The notes under the pieces: generated by a model
The model's database searches: none
What the model was told of the DNA's origin: nothing
What the model saw: the letters and a program-made list of their open reading frames with translations, nothing else
NCBI RefSeq assembly: GCF_000785515.1
Contig: NZ_CP009913.1
Coordinates: forward strand, 1,144,001 to 1,208,000
Reading direction: 5' to 3'
Length of the DNA: 64,000 nucleotides
Source: Streptococcus salivarius
GTDB lineage: Bacteria > Bacillota > Bacilli > Lactobacillales > Streptococcaceae
In this document: positions 18,331-27,085 of the stretch, piece after piece
How the letters are laid out: each line of letters begins with the position of its first letter
Position numbering within the stretch: position 1 is the first letter of the stretch
Made by a program: the position numbers and the translations under genes

Positions 18331-19875
18331 ATGAAGGCTCTTATGTCATATACGAGTTCTTTTTTAGAATGGTTAGGGCGCTATGTGGGGCTCTTAGTCT
18401 TTGGGCTATTATTTGTAACTACTTTGTTCATTCGCACGACCATGATGACGGGATACTTTGAGTGGGCAGAGATTAGTAGCGTTCCTTGGTATGTTTATGT
18501 TTCAGGTGGGGCCATTCTGCTTTTGACCCTTCTCTGGCCCAGAATCTTAAAGGAACTGACAACAAAGCAGATTTTCATCTTTTTTTCCGTTTACTTTGTG
18601 AGTTTTGGCCTACTGTTGATTTTTCTGACCAGTTTTGCTGGTCGAGACGATGCAGGTACTGTCTTTAAAGGGGCGGTCCAGTTCAATGCTGGCGACTTCT
18701 CTTTAATAAAACCAGGAGCCTACTTCTACCGCTATCCGCATCAGTTAGGATTGCTTAGTTTTGAACGCTTGGTTCTCTATCTGATACCTTTACCGGTTAT
18801 CTCGGTATTCTATGTATTGAATCTTGGCATGGTCATTGGTATGAACTATGCTACTTGGAAAATCACGGATGAACTGTTTACGAGGCCTTTAGTTAGTCGT
18901 TTGGCTGTCATCATGAGCTTTGGTTTTTTGCCTCTAGTCTTTAACATTATGTTTGCCTATGGACTTATGTATGGGTTGTTCTTTTCTAGTTTTGCTATTC
19001 TCTTTTTTCTACGTTACTTAAGACGTGGTAAGGCTAGGAATGCGATTCTTTCGGTGGTCATGCTATCATTGGCTTACTGGGTAAGGAGCAATAATATTAT
19101 TCTCATTATTGCTCTATCTGGTATTCTAATACTCTTAATGCTTAGAGAAAAACGGTATCGCTATTTGCTTTTGGTTTTGGCTTTCTTTGCCTTTCCTATG
19201 AGCTTGCATAAGGCGACGACCAGTTACTATGAGATTACCACCCATCAAAAAATTCCTGGAACGCCTCAGATTGCTTGGCTGGCCATGGGCTTACAGGACA
19301 AGCCAGATTCTAAACGCATGCCAGGATGGTATACCGGCTATGTCCGTGACATTTACGCCAAGAAAAAGGGAAATATCGAAAAGATTGAAAAAAGTGCCAA
19401 TCACCTTTTTGATAAGCGTGTTCAATATCTTCTAGCACATCCCGATGAGGCCAGTTGGTTCTTCAGTACCAAGTTTATCAGTTCTTGGACAGAGGGAAGC
19501 TTCCAGTCCATCTGGAATGGCCCAAGTAAAGACAAGTTTCAGCCTTTGTGGAATAGGTTTGCGACTTCTATCTATCACGATGGGACCTTGCATCTCTTTT
19601 TCGTAACCTATATGCAAGGCTATCTCCTAGTCCTATATCTTGGTGGTGTGTTCTACTACGCTTTCACTTATAAACGAATGGGAGACGGGGCAACGTTGGG
19701 ACTTTATGCCTTTCTCTATTTCTTTGGTGGCATCCTCTTTCACCTCATATCTGAGACTAAGAGTCAGTACACTTTACCTTATATCTACTTACAGATTCCA
19801 ATGATTGCGGCGGGCTACAACCATATGACTCAAATACTTAGCCGCTATCTAAAAAATAGGCGAAAGTCATCCTAG
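18331..19875 (+). CDS. Polytopic membrane protein, probable GT-C type glycosyltransferase
   Basis: 514 residues with about 11-13 membrane segments. A conserved-looking extracytoplasmic loop after the third segment holds GRDDAG (about 104-109), and a large soluble loop (about 295-395) follows the hydrophobic core. This layout resembles dolichyl-phosphate-mannose and ArnT-like GT-C enzymes, which use lipid-linked sugars, but I see no decisive signature. AAAGGAGA precedes the ATG by nine bases. The stop codon lies within a terminator-like hairpin, and the MATE gene follows with its own promoter. Confidence 0.7.
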   Translation: MKALMSYTSSFLEWLGRYVGLLVFGLLFVTTLFIRTTMMTGYFEWAEISSVPWYVYVSGGAILLLTLLWPRILKELTTKQIFIFFSVYFVSFGLLLIFLTSFAGRDDAGTVFKGAVQFNAGDFSLIKPGAYFYRYPHQLGLLSFERLVLYLIPLPVISVFYVLNLGMVIGMNYATWKITDELFTRPLVSRLAVIMSFGFLPLVFNIMFAYGLMYGLFFSSFAILFFLRYLRRGKARNAILSVVMLSLAYWVRSNNIILIIALSGILILLMLREKRYRYLLLVLAFFAFPMSLHKATTSYYEITTHQKIPGTPQIAWLAMGLQDKPDSKRMPGWYTGYVRDIYAKKKGNIEKIEKSANHLFDKRVQYLLAHPDEASWFFSTKFISSWTEGSFQSIWNGPSKDKFQPLWNRFATSIYHDGTLHLFFVTYMQGYLLVLYLGGVFYYAFTYKRMGDGATLGLYAFLYFFGGILFHLISETKSQYTLPYIYLQIPMIAAGYNHMTQILSRYLKNRRKSS

Positions 19876-19886
19876 GATGGCTTTTT
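19863..19886 (+). terminator. Intrinsic terminator overlapping the GT-C-like gene's stop codon
   Basis: AAAGTCATCC/GGATGGCTTT with a T run; the stop TAG is in the loop. Confidence 0.7.
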
Positions 19887-19890
19887 GTCA

Positions 19891-19919
19891 TTGTTTCACA
19901 ATTACAATCTTGTTATAAT
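19891..19919 (+). promoter_or_regulatory. Promoter of the MATE gene, placed for a leaderless mRNA
   Basis: -35 TTGTTT (19891-19896), 17 bp, extended -10 TGTTATAAT ending at 19919. The start codon ATG is at 19926, exactly where transcription should begin. Confidence 0.7.
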
Positions 19920-19925
19920 AGTTCT

Positions 19926-21266
19926 ATGAAAAATTCGTCAGTTGATCTTTTACGAGGCCCTATTTTGCGGTCTCTTTTAATCTTTGCCCTACCAATTCTG
20001 ATATCCAATATTTTCCAGCAACTCTATAATACTGCGGATGTCATGATTGTAGGACGTTTTCTAGGGCCAGATGCTTTGGCTGCTGTAGGAGCTTCTTCTG
20101 CTATTTTTGACTTGGTTATCGGATTTGCCTTAGGTGTTGGAAATGGTATGGGCGTTGTTATCGCACGTTACTATGGTGCGCAAGACTATAGGAAACTTCG
20201 TCAGTCTGTCGCGGCCACAGTTGTCATCGGTCTGGGCTTAAGTGCCTTGGTTATGATTCTAGGACATTTCGGGCTCTATCCTTTGCTACGATTTTTAGGG
20301 ACACCTGCTTCTATCATTGGGCAGTCCTACCAGTATATTTCTATGATTGTCTCCTGTGTTGGGGTAACTTTGGGTTATAATCTGTGTGCTGGTCTCCTCA
20401 GAGCGGTTGGTGATAGTCTGACAGCCCTCTATTTTCTGATTTTTTCAGCTCTGGTCAATATCGTTTTAGACCTTTTCTTTATTACACAACTCCATCTTGG
20501 GGTTCAATCAGCAGGCTTGGCAACGATTATTTCTCAAGGACTTTCGGCGCTTCTCTGTCTTTACTATATTAAGAAAAAAGTGACCTTCCTTCTTCCAACC
20601 AAGTCAGACTTTGTTTTGGATTCAAGTCTTTATTTGGATCTTTTTGGACAAGGAATGGCCATGGGACTCATGAACTCCATTGTTTCTATTGGGACTGTGA
20701 CCTTACAGTATGCCATTAACGGCTTTGGTCCTCTCATCATTAGTGCTCAAGTGGCGGCAAGACGGATTATGTCCTTTGCTGTTCTCCCTTTGACTTCACT
20801 TGCTGCCGGGGTGACTACTTTCACCTCTCAGAACTTCGGTGCCAAACAGTTTAAGCGCATAGTAGCTGGGTTAAAGCAATCTTGTCTTGTTTCTATAACT
20901 TGGTCTGTCATTGCTTGTGCCCTCCTCTATGTAGCAAGCCCCTTCTTGGCTGGTCTTATCTCCGGTTCAGATAATGCTGTGATTATTGATAATGCTAGTC
21001 GCTACCTTCGTATCAGTTCTCTCTTTTATCCTATTTTAGGAATGCTCTTCATCTTTAGAAATAGCCTACAAGGTCTAGGTAAGAAACTGACACCTTTAAC
21101 CTCAAGTTTTATTGAGCTTTTTGGAAAAATTCTTTTTGTTCTTTTGGTCATTCCTTCTATGGGCTATCTTGGCGTTATCCTATGCGAGCCCTTGATTTGG
21201 ATTCCAATGACCATTCAGCTCTATTTTGCCTTAAGAAAACATATTAAACGCTTGTTTGTCAGGTAA
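19926..21266 (+). CDS. MATE-family multidrug/Na+ antiporter
   Basis: 446-residue exporter with 12 predicted membrane segments; drives export of drugs or metabolites with Na+ or H+. The opening GPILRSLLIFALPILISNIF and NTADVMIVGRFLGPDALAAVG are typical of the DinF/NorM superfamily, repeated in the second half as LASGVTTF-like and NFGAKQFKRI blocks. There is no Shine-Dalgarno before ATG 19926 and the promoter predicts transcription starting at or next to that A. The next Met is residue 40, inside the protein core, so a later start is unlikely. Confidence 0.93.
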   Translation: MKNSSVDLLRGPILRSLLIFALPILISNIFQQLYNTADVMIVGRFLGPDALAAVGASSAIFDLVIGFALGVGNGMGVVIARYYGAQDYRKLRQSVAATVVIGLGLSALVMILGHFGLYPLLRFLGTPASIIGQSYQYISMIVSCVGVTLGYNLCAGLLRAVGDSLTALYFLIFSALVNIVLDLFFITQLHLGVQSAGLATIISQGLSALLCLYYIKKKVTFLLPTKSDFVLDSSLYLDLFGQGMAMGLMNSIVSIGTVTLQYAINGFGPLIISAQVAARRIMSFAVLPLTSLAAGVTTFTSQNFGAKQFKRIVAGLKQSCLVSITWSVIACALLYVASPFLAGLISGSDNAVIIDNASRYLRISSLFYPILGMLFIFRNSLQGLGKKLTPLTSSFIELFGKILFVLLVIPSMGYLGVILCEPLIWIPMTIQLYFALRKHIKRLFVR

Positions 21267-21282
21267 ACTTTTTTGAACATAA

Positions 21283-21307
21283 AAAAACGACCGTCATGGT
21301 CGTTTTT
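21283..21307. terminator. Bidirectional terminator between MATE and binding-protein genes
   Basis: AAAAACGACC (21283-21292) pairs perfectly with GGTCGTTTTT (21298-21307), A and T runs on both sides, between convergent genes. Confidence 0.9.
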
Positions 21308-21310
21308 AGT

Positions 21311-22279
21311 TTAATTTAATCCCCATTCATCAGAAATTTGTTTCATAATAGCTTCTTGGGAGACAATCCCAAAGCCCAGCATGTAGGTTGAGTAATCAGC
21401 ATAGATAACCTTGTTATTTTGAACAGCCTTAAGGCTAGTCCAGACAGGGGTATTTTTAAGTTTGTTATCTAGGAGTTCTTGAGAATCCGCTTGAACAATC
21501 AGGAGGTCCGGATTAATGTCTTTTAATTTATCTGGATCGATAACTTGGAACATATCATCTGGATTGAAGGTTTCCGCTCGATTGAAATGATAAGTATCAT
21601 AGAGATAACCAAAATGCCCGTAAGCATAATAACGGATGTCATTGTCAGTCACGCGCAGATACATGAGTTTCTGGTTGCCAAACTTGGCTTTGACATTCTC
21701 TGCGAAAACGGCCTCCCTAGCATCCAATCTATCGAGGTCCTTCTTCATCTCATCACGTTTATCAAAGATTTCTGCCACCTTGAGAGAGGTTTCATGATAG
21801 TCCCAATTTTCATCGGTGTTGATTTGGTAACCAACAGTCGGTGCAATTTCAGACAGCTCCTCGTAGAGGTCTTCCTGCTCGCCTGTCATAAGGATTAAAT
21901 CAGGTTTTAACTCAGCAATCTTATCCAAATCTGGATTACCCTGCCAACCAACTGAAACCACTTTAGCATCCTTGTATTGTTTCTTAAAGAGGGTTGAAAA
22001 TTCTTGACTATCAGCTTGACCAGTTGTCGCTCCTACTGGAGTAATATCCAGAGGATCTAAGATTTCGCCATAGAGGTTGTCGAGGATAACGATATGTTTT
22101 GGAGCTTTTTTCAACTCTGTCGTACCAAAATCATGGACAATCGTTTTCTCCTTAAAAGTCTGACTTGCTTTATTTGACTCTGCATTATGTCTAGACGTCA
22201 TGTCTGGCAAGTAATACAGTAAAAGACCAGAAATGATGGCCAGAATAGCTAATAAATAAAGAAGATTTATTTTTTTCAT
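21311..22279 (-). CDS. Iron/siderophore-type ABC substrate-binding protein, membrane-anchored
   Basis: 322 residues, FecB/FhuD-type fold (PF01497): PKHIVILDNLYGEILDPLDITPVG, then KIAELKPDLILMTGEQED and VIDPDKLKDINPDLLIVQAD. The N-terminus is a single hydrophobic segment (about 7-25) with no Cys, so it is not a classic lipoprotein; it would be held by an uncleaved signal anchor. No permease or ATPase gene is near. GAGGAG lies six bases before the ATG, and a TTGACA on the minus strand (22342-22347) suggests a promoter. Ligand is unknown; ferric chelate or haem are the usual ones. Confidence 0.85.
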   Translation of the reverse strand: MKKINLLYLLAILAIISGLLLYYLPDMTSRHNAESNKASQTFKEKTIVHDFGTTELKKAPKHIVILDNLYGEILDPLDITPVGATTGQADSQEFSTLFKKQYKDAKVVSVGWQGNPDLDKIAELKPDLILMTGEQEDLYEELSEIAPTVGYQINTDENWDYHETSLKVAEIFDKRDEMKKDLDRLDAREAVFAENVKAKFGNQKLMYLRVTDNDIRYYAYGHFGYLYDTYHFNRAETFNPDDMFQVIDPDKLKDINPDLLIVQADSQELLDNKLKNTPVWTSLKAVQNNKVIYADYSTYMLGFGIVSQEAIMKQISDEWGLN

Positions 22280-22402
22280 GGCAACTCCTCGGTAAAATCG
22301 GATTAAATCGTTACTTTAAAGTTATCTTAAAACTTCTTTAATGTCAATCACTTACTGATTTGTTCAAGCCTATATTTTTGATTCTTTTGTTTTAACCATT
22401 AA

Positions 22403-22425
22403 AACAATCCTTCATTAGGATTGTT
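22403..22425. repeat. Perfect 9-bp inverted repeat in divergent intergenic region
   Basis: AACAATCCT, 5-base loop, AGGATTGTT. It sits between the two divergent promoters (binding protein and helicase) and could be an operator or a weak terminator. Confidence 0.5.
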
Positions 22426-22460
22426 CAGCCCTAATAACAACCTTTTAGTTATCTGAACTG

Positions 22461-22469
22461 TGTTATAAT
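22461..22469 (+). promoter_or_regulatory. Extended -10 promoter of the helicase gene
   Basis: TGTTATAAT, 25 bp before the start codon; no clear -35. Confidence 0.6.
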
Positions 22470-22493
22470 GATAGATAACATTGGAGGGAAATT

Positions 22494-25208
22494 ATGTTAG
22501 ATCAGCTTTCATTTAAGGGACAATGGCGACAGTACCAACAGCGTGTTCTCGATAAAGCCGAAAGCTTTATGGAGGATGGTAAGATTCACTTGGTGGCTGC
22601 TCCTGGTTCTGGAAAAACAACCTTGGGAATTGAATTTATTCGACGTTTTGGTAAGCCAACTTTAATTTTAGTTCCAACAGTTACCATCCGTCAACAATGG
22701 GTAGATCGGATTAAACAAGCTTTTTTAAGTGATGCTAACCAAGCAGAGCAGATTATTTCACAGGATTTAAAAAATCCAAAAGTAATTACGGTTGCGACCT
22801 ATCAGGCACTGCACAGTGCTATGAACCAAGTCGTGGGCAATAGTCTTATTGAAGACACAGATGATGAGGCTCAACAAGAGCATTTCGATTTTCAAGATTT
22901 CGATATTCGAAAAACCTTTGAGGACCTAGATTTAGGGACTCTTTGTTTGGATGAGTGCCATCATTTAAGAAACGAATGGTGGAAGAGTTTAGAGATTTTT
23001 CGTAAATCCTTTCCTAAAATTAAGATGATTTCCTTGACAGCAACACCCCCATACGAGGGAGAACCTGCACTTTGGGAACGTTATATTAGCATGTGTGGTG
23101 AGATTGATGAAGAAATTACAGTGCCTGAACTGGTTAAGGAAGGGACGCTCTGTCCTCACCAAGACTATGTCTACTTCGCCTTTCCAACAAAGGAAGAACG
23201 TGCACAATTGGACCGGTTTGAAAAGCAGAAACTTAACTTTCTAACTAAACTGTCTTCAGATATAAACTTTTCGAACACTATTCAGTCTAGTCCAGCACTA
23301 AGTGGCCAAATTGACGATGATGACCTATTGGCTAATCCTAAATATCTTTCTGCTATCCTGATTTTCTTACGGTCTAAAGAATTGCCTTTTCCTCAACGTT
23401 TTCAAGAACTTCTCGCTGCAAAAGCCTTGCCAACTTTTACGCTTGATTGGTTTGAAATCTTGCTTAATGGCATTATTTTTCAGGTTCCAAATTGGTTTGG
23501 ATTTACTGAGGAAGCCTTTAACCAATTGAAAAGTGATTTGAAAGCAAACGGTCTTATCGAAAGAAATCAAGTTAAACTTATCCGGAATAAGAAACAAGAT
23601 GTCCTGCTTAATCAATCATTGGGAAAACTCAATGCTGTTAGAGATATTTTTAAGGCAGAATATCAAGCTCTAGGAAATAATCTCCGTCAACTTGTTTTGA
23701 CAGACTTTATACGTAAGGATTTTCAAATTCATTTAGGTGATAACAATGCTCAATTTACCCAATTAGGTGTCCTCTCTTACTTTGAATCTATTCGTAGAGA
23801 ATTGATTGAACAGTCTTGGACGGTGCCTGTGGCTGTATTGACAGGAAGTTTAGTGGTTATTCCAACTTCAGCTAAAGAACATCTAGAGCGACTCATTCCT
23901 AATTCTCGTTTATCCTATGATGTTATTGGACAGTTGAGCCAAGAGGACTATCTTAAGGTCAGTATTTCTGGTTCCTATCATGATTTGGTTACTGCCCTTA
24001 CCCAGCTTTTCCAAGAAGGACATATCCAGGTGGTTATTGGGACAAAGTCCTTGTTAGGCGAAGGTTGGGATGCACCTTGTGTTAACTCACTTATTTTAGC
24101 TAGTTTTGTTGGAAGTTTCATGCTAAGCAATCAGATGCGAGGTCGTGCCATCCGTGTTTGGCCTGACAATCCTAATAAAACAAGTAATATCTGGCATTTG
24201 GTTTCTATTAATTTATCACCAAAGAAATGGATTGAGATTCAAAATGCCGAAGAAAAATATGACGAGACATTAGAGCTACAATTGTATGGACTTAGTCCTG
24301 ACCTAGACTTGTTAGAAAGGCGTATGACACAGTTTCTAGGTCTCCATTATCAAGAGCCCACTATCGAATCAGGCATTGATCGCCTTGACCTCAATCAAAT
24401 AACTTTTAGTCAAAAGGGTCTAGAAAAACTTAATCAAAATGCCATTACACTTTCTCAAAAACGTCAGGAGCTTAAGGACCGTTGGCAACAAGCTCTCCCA
24501 CTATATGAAGATATGGAAGTGGTCAACCAAGTTGAGATCGACAAACAATTTCTACCGTTGGCATACCTTAATGATTGGATGAAGGCCTTTCTTATTTTCC
24601 AAGCCTTTGCTGCCACTTATTTTATCATTGATGTAACAAAATACTTTATTGTTGGAAAGCCGTTTGTTCATAGTCTACCGATACTTCTACTTGCTCTTCT
24701 TCTACTGGCTGTCTTCTGGGGAAGATATTTTATCTACAGGAGTCCTTATAAACGGTTAGAAACATTTGGTAAAGCTATCCATCAAGCCCTGCTGGATTCA
24801 GGTCAGATTGAGACTAAAGAATCTGCTCCTAGAGTGGTAAAAGTCAGTAAACAAGCGATTTATAACGCCATCTATCTCAAGGGTGCTAGCATGAGGGAAA
24901 AAGAAATCTTTGCTCAGACTATGACTGAATTTTTCGCTCCTATCGAAAATCAACGCTATATCTTAAAGGCTTGTCACAAAGTGAAGGACCAAACTGAATT
25001 TTTTGCCGTTCCAAGTATGTTTGAAAAGCGAAAGGCAGATGCAGAGTCTTTCCTCCGACATATACAAAAAAGCCTAGGAAAATATGATCTTATTTATACG
25101 CGAAGTGTTCAAGGACGTCCTATTCTCCTAGAAGCCCGCATCAAGGCACTTGGAAATAAGCAAGAACGAACAGTTACACATAAAAAAGTCATGTCAACTT
25201 TAGAATGA
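22494..25208 (+). CDS. DEAD/DEAH-box (SF2) helicase with C-terminal membrane segments
   Basis: 904 residues. N-terminal RecA lobe: Q-like entry RQYQQRVLDKA, Walker A AAPGSGKTT (about 35-43), motif II DECHH (about 153), motif III SLTATPP (about 181). C-terminal lobe: IGTKSLLGEGWDAP and motif VI QMRGRAIRVWP (about 547). This is the architecture of the type III restriction/ERCC3-like branch, with no nuclease or methylase domain visible. Unusually, two strongly hydrophobic segments (about 697-755) separated by VTKYFIVGKPFVHS precede a 150-residue basic C-terminal domain. AGGG-rich RBS TTGGAGGG is close to the ATG. Monocistronic. Function unknown; nucleic-acid translocation at the membrane, defence or DNA uptake are possibilities. 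Confidence 0.88.
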   Translation: MLDQLSFKGQWRQYQQRVLDKAESFMEDGKIHLVAAPGSGKTTLGIEFIRRFGKPTLILVPTVTIRQQWVDRIKQAFLSDANQAEQIISQDLKNPKVITVATYQALHSAMNQVVGNSLIEDTDDEAQQEHFDFQDFDIRKTFEDLDLGTLCLDECHHLRNEWWKSLEIFRKSFPKIKMISLTATPPYEGEPALWERYISMCGEIDEEITVPELVKEGTLCPHQDYVYFAFPTKEERAQLDRFEKQKLNFLTKLSSDINFSNTIQSSPALSGQIDDDDLLANPKYLSAILIFLRSKELPFPQRFQELLAAKALPTFTLDWFEILLNGIIFQVPNWFGFTEEAFNQLKSDLKANGLIERNQVKLIRNKKQDVLLNQSLGKLNAVRDIFKAEYQALGNNLRQLVLTDFIRKDFQIHLGDNNAQFTQLGVLSYFESIRRELIEQSWTVPVAVLTGSLVVIPTSAKEHLERLIPNSRLSYDVIGQLSQEDYLKVSISGSYHDLVTALTQLFQEGHIQVVIGTKSLLGEGWDAPCVNSLILASFVGSFMLSNQMRGRAIRVWPDNPNKTSNIWHLVSINLSPKKWIEIQNAEEKYDETLELQLYGLSPDLDLLERRMTQFLGLHYQEPTIESGIDRLDLNQITFSQKGLEKLNQNAITLSQKRQELKDRWQQALPLYEDMEVVNQVEIDKQFLPLAYLNDWMKAFLIFQAFAATYFIIDVTKYFIVGKPFVHSLPILLLALLLLAVFWGRYFIYRSPYKRLETFGKAIHQALLDSGQIETKESAPRVVKVSKQAIYNAIYLKGASMREKEIFAQTMTEFFAPIENQRYILKACHKVKDQTEFFAVPSMFEKRKADAESFLRHIQKSLGKYDLIYTRSVQGRPILLEARIKALGNKQERTVTHKKVMSTLE

Positions 25209-25242
25209 TAAATAGCCCTAACCACTTTAACCGTTTTTATCA

Positions 25243-25251
25243 TGATATAAT
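25243..25251 (+). promoter_or_regulatory. Extended -10 promoter of the HAD gene
   Basis: TGATATAAT at 25243-25251, 30 bp before ATG 25281. Confidence 0.6.
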
Positions 25252-25280
25252 AAACCAAGGACACTATATTGGAGAATTCT

Positions 25281-25917
25281 ATGACACTCACACACATTTT
25301 TTTTCGACCTTGATGGGACTCTCGTTGATAGTTCTGAGGGAATCCACAATGGTTTTGTTCAAACCTTTGAAAGACTAGGCCTCCCTGTTCCTAGTGATCA
25401 GAAAATTCGTACCTTTATGGGACCACCTCTCGAAGTAACCTTTAAAGAAGAGATTAGTGAAGAAGGTGCTGACCAAGCTGTCAAAATTTATCGTGACTAT
25501 TATGAGACTAAAGGGCAATTGGAGGCTCAGCTCTATGATGGCATAAAAGAAATCCTTCAACAACTTAGTCAAGCTTCTAGCAAGAGAATCTTTATTACAA
25601 CTTCAAAAAATGAACCTATCGCTCTGGAGATGTGCCAACACCTTGGAATTACTGAATATTTTGATGGCATTTATGGATCTACTCCTAGTGCCTTTCATAA
25701 GGCTGATGTCTTGCAGCGTGCCATTACTGAAAATCAAGCACCTAAAGACCAGTCGGTCATTGTTGGTGATACCAAGTTCGACTTGATTGGTGGAAAAACG
25801 GTTGGCATCAAAACAATAGCGGTGACCTGGGGATTTGGGAAAAACGAAACCCTTTTGGCAGAAAATCCTGATTTTATAGCTGATACCACCCAAGAATTTT
25901 GTGATATTTTGAAATAA
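25281..25917 (+). pseudogene. HAD-family phosphatase (phosphoglycolate-phosphatase-like), frameshifted
   Basis: HAD hydrolase of about 211 residues. ATG 25281 follows GGAG by six bases and reads MTLTHIFF, then a T8 run (25297-25304) throws the frame to an early TGA. With T7 the frame gives FFDLDGTLVDSSEG, the family nucleophile motif, and continues to 25917. The rest is intact: TTSKNEP (motif II), Lys in FHKADVL (motif III) and VGDTKFDLIGG (motif IV). Without the upstream bases the nucleophile Asp is lost, so as read here the enzyme is dead unless slippage restores it. Confidence 0.9.
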
Positions 25918-25929
25918 TAATTTAAATCT

Positions 25930-25963
25930 AAAAAGAGCACGATTATATAGTCATGCTCTTTTT
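25930..25963. terminator. Bidirectional terminator between HAD and nucleoside-phosphorylase genes
   Basis: AAAAAGAGCA (25930-25939) pairs with TGCTCTTTTT (25954-25963), between convergent genes. Confidence 0.85.
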
Positions 25964-25977
25964 CTATTGAATTAGGA

Positions 25978-26742
25978 TTACATCTGGACAATGATATCCA
26001 GACAAAGCTCTAAAGCCTTATCAAAAGCCTCTGAACCCCAATCTCGTTGATTGTAATTCTCTATATCTGCAAGGGAATCTGCAGTAAAGAGAAGTAAGCC
26101 CCAAATAGCTCCACGAAATTGAGCAACTGCTGCTAGTGCGGCACATTCCATCTCTACAACACTACAGCCCTCTTCAATACGATAGGAAATCTTGTCCGAT
26201 GTCTCCCTATAAAAGCCATCTGTCGACCAGGTCATGACCTCTTCATAGGGGATTTTCTTTTGCTTTAAAGTTTTCTCAATGGCTACAAGAGCTTTTTCAT
26301 TCATGTCTATATAGCGAGATGGCGCAACATAGTGGTAACTTGCACCTTCATCTCGCAAAGCTCTCGTCGGAATCAAAAAAACATTCTCTGGCATGTCTAC
26401 CAAGACGCCACAAGTTCCAGTTGATATGATTTGCTTTACGCCATAACCAATTAGCCAATCAAGAAATTGTGCAGCTGCAGCTGATCCAACTGGAGCTTGA
26501 GCTAAGCAAATCTCCTCCCCGTTGTAAGTCATGACATAAACAGGATAGGTTTTGGTTGCAGAGACAAATTCACCAACTTTTTCAGCGCCAACAGAAGTCG
26601 CATAGCGATCGACTTCTTCCTCTAAAAAGCCGTAAACACACCTAGGCGGCAAGTCCAAACCTAAATCCTCATGGGTCGGCATAATCACAGCCTGAGGATT
26701 GTCATCAAACTCTAAAATTGGGATTTCATGTTTGTGTATCAT
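25978..26742 (-). CDS. Nucleoside phosphorylase
   Basis: 254-residue PNP/UDP phosphorylase family enzyme, cleaving nucleosides with phosphate to base and (deoxy)ribose 1-phosphate. The family blocks APVGSAAAAQFLDWLIGYG, ISTGTCG, and EEGCSVVEMECAALAAVAQFR (containing the ribose-contacting Met-Glu) are visible. Whether it prefers purines or uridine cannot be decided. RBS AGGAGG lies six to seven bases before the ATG. Could use the nucleosides made by the surface 5'-nucleotidase, but that link is only inferred. Confidence 0.92.
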   Translation of the reverse strand: MIHKHEIPILEFDDNPQAVIMPTHEDLGLDLPPRCVYGFLEEEVDRYATSVGAEKVGEFVSATKTYPVYVMTYNGEEICLAQAPVGSAAAAQFLDWLIGYGVKQIISTGTCGVLVDMPENVFLIPTRALRDEGASYHYVAPSRYIDMNEKALVAIEKTLKQKKIPYEEVMTWSTDGFYRETSDKISYRIEEGCSVVEMECAALAAVAQFRGAIWGLLLFTADSLADIENYNQRDWGSEAFDKALELCLDIIVQM

Positions 26743-27085
26743 CTGTTACCTCCTAAGTTTTAAGAATTATTATATCAAAAAATGCAAACTGATTATATGA
26801 TTTCATAAAATCTTTTAGCTTATAATCAAGGAAAATAGATGATTAAATCATAACACCTAAAAAAAGGCATGAATCTGTTTTAGTCAGAAATATGTCTTTT
26901 TTGTGTTCTATTCAAGAAAGATTATTTCAATCAGCTTTTATTGTCTCACGAAAACCTCTGATGTTAAGTACCTATTCACGATACTCTGAAATAACCTCTC
27001 CTAGCTACTTTTTAAAAGGCTCGTGAGTAGGAGGATTCTTAAAAATAACAAGTAAATAGAATTTATAACTTGTTTTTATCTATTT
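26743..27085. other. AT-rich intergenic region
   Basis: No convincing gene. It holds the phosphorylase RBS and upstream AT-rich DNA, and a long-loop stem AAAAAGGCAT/ATGTCTTTTT (26861-26901) that could end the lipoprotein transcript on the minus strand. Confidence 0.5.
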
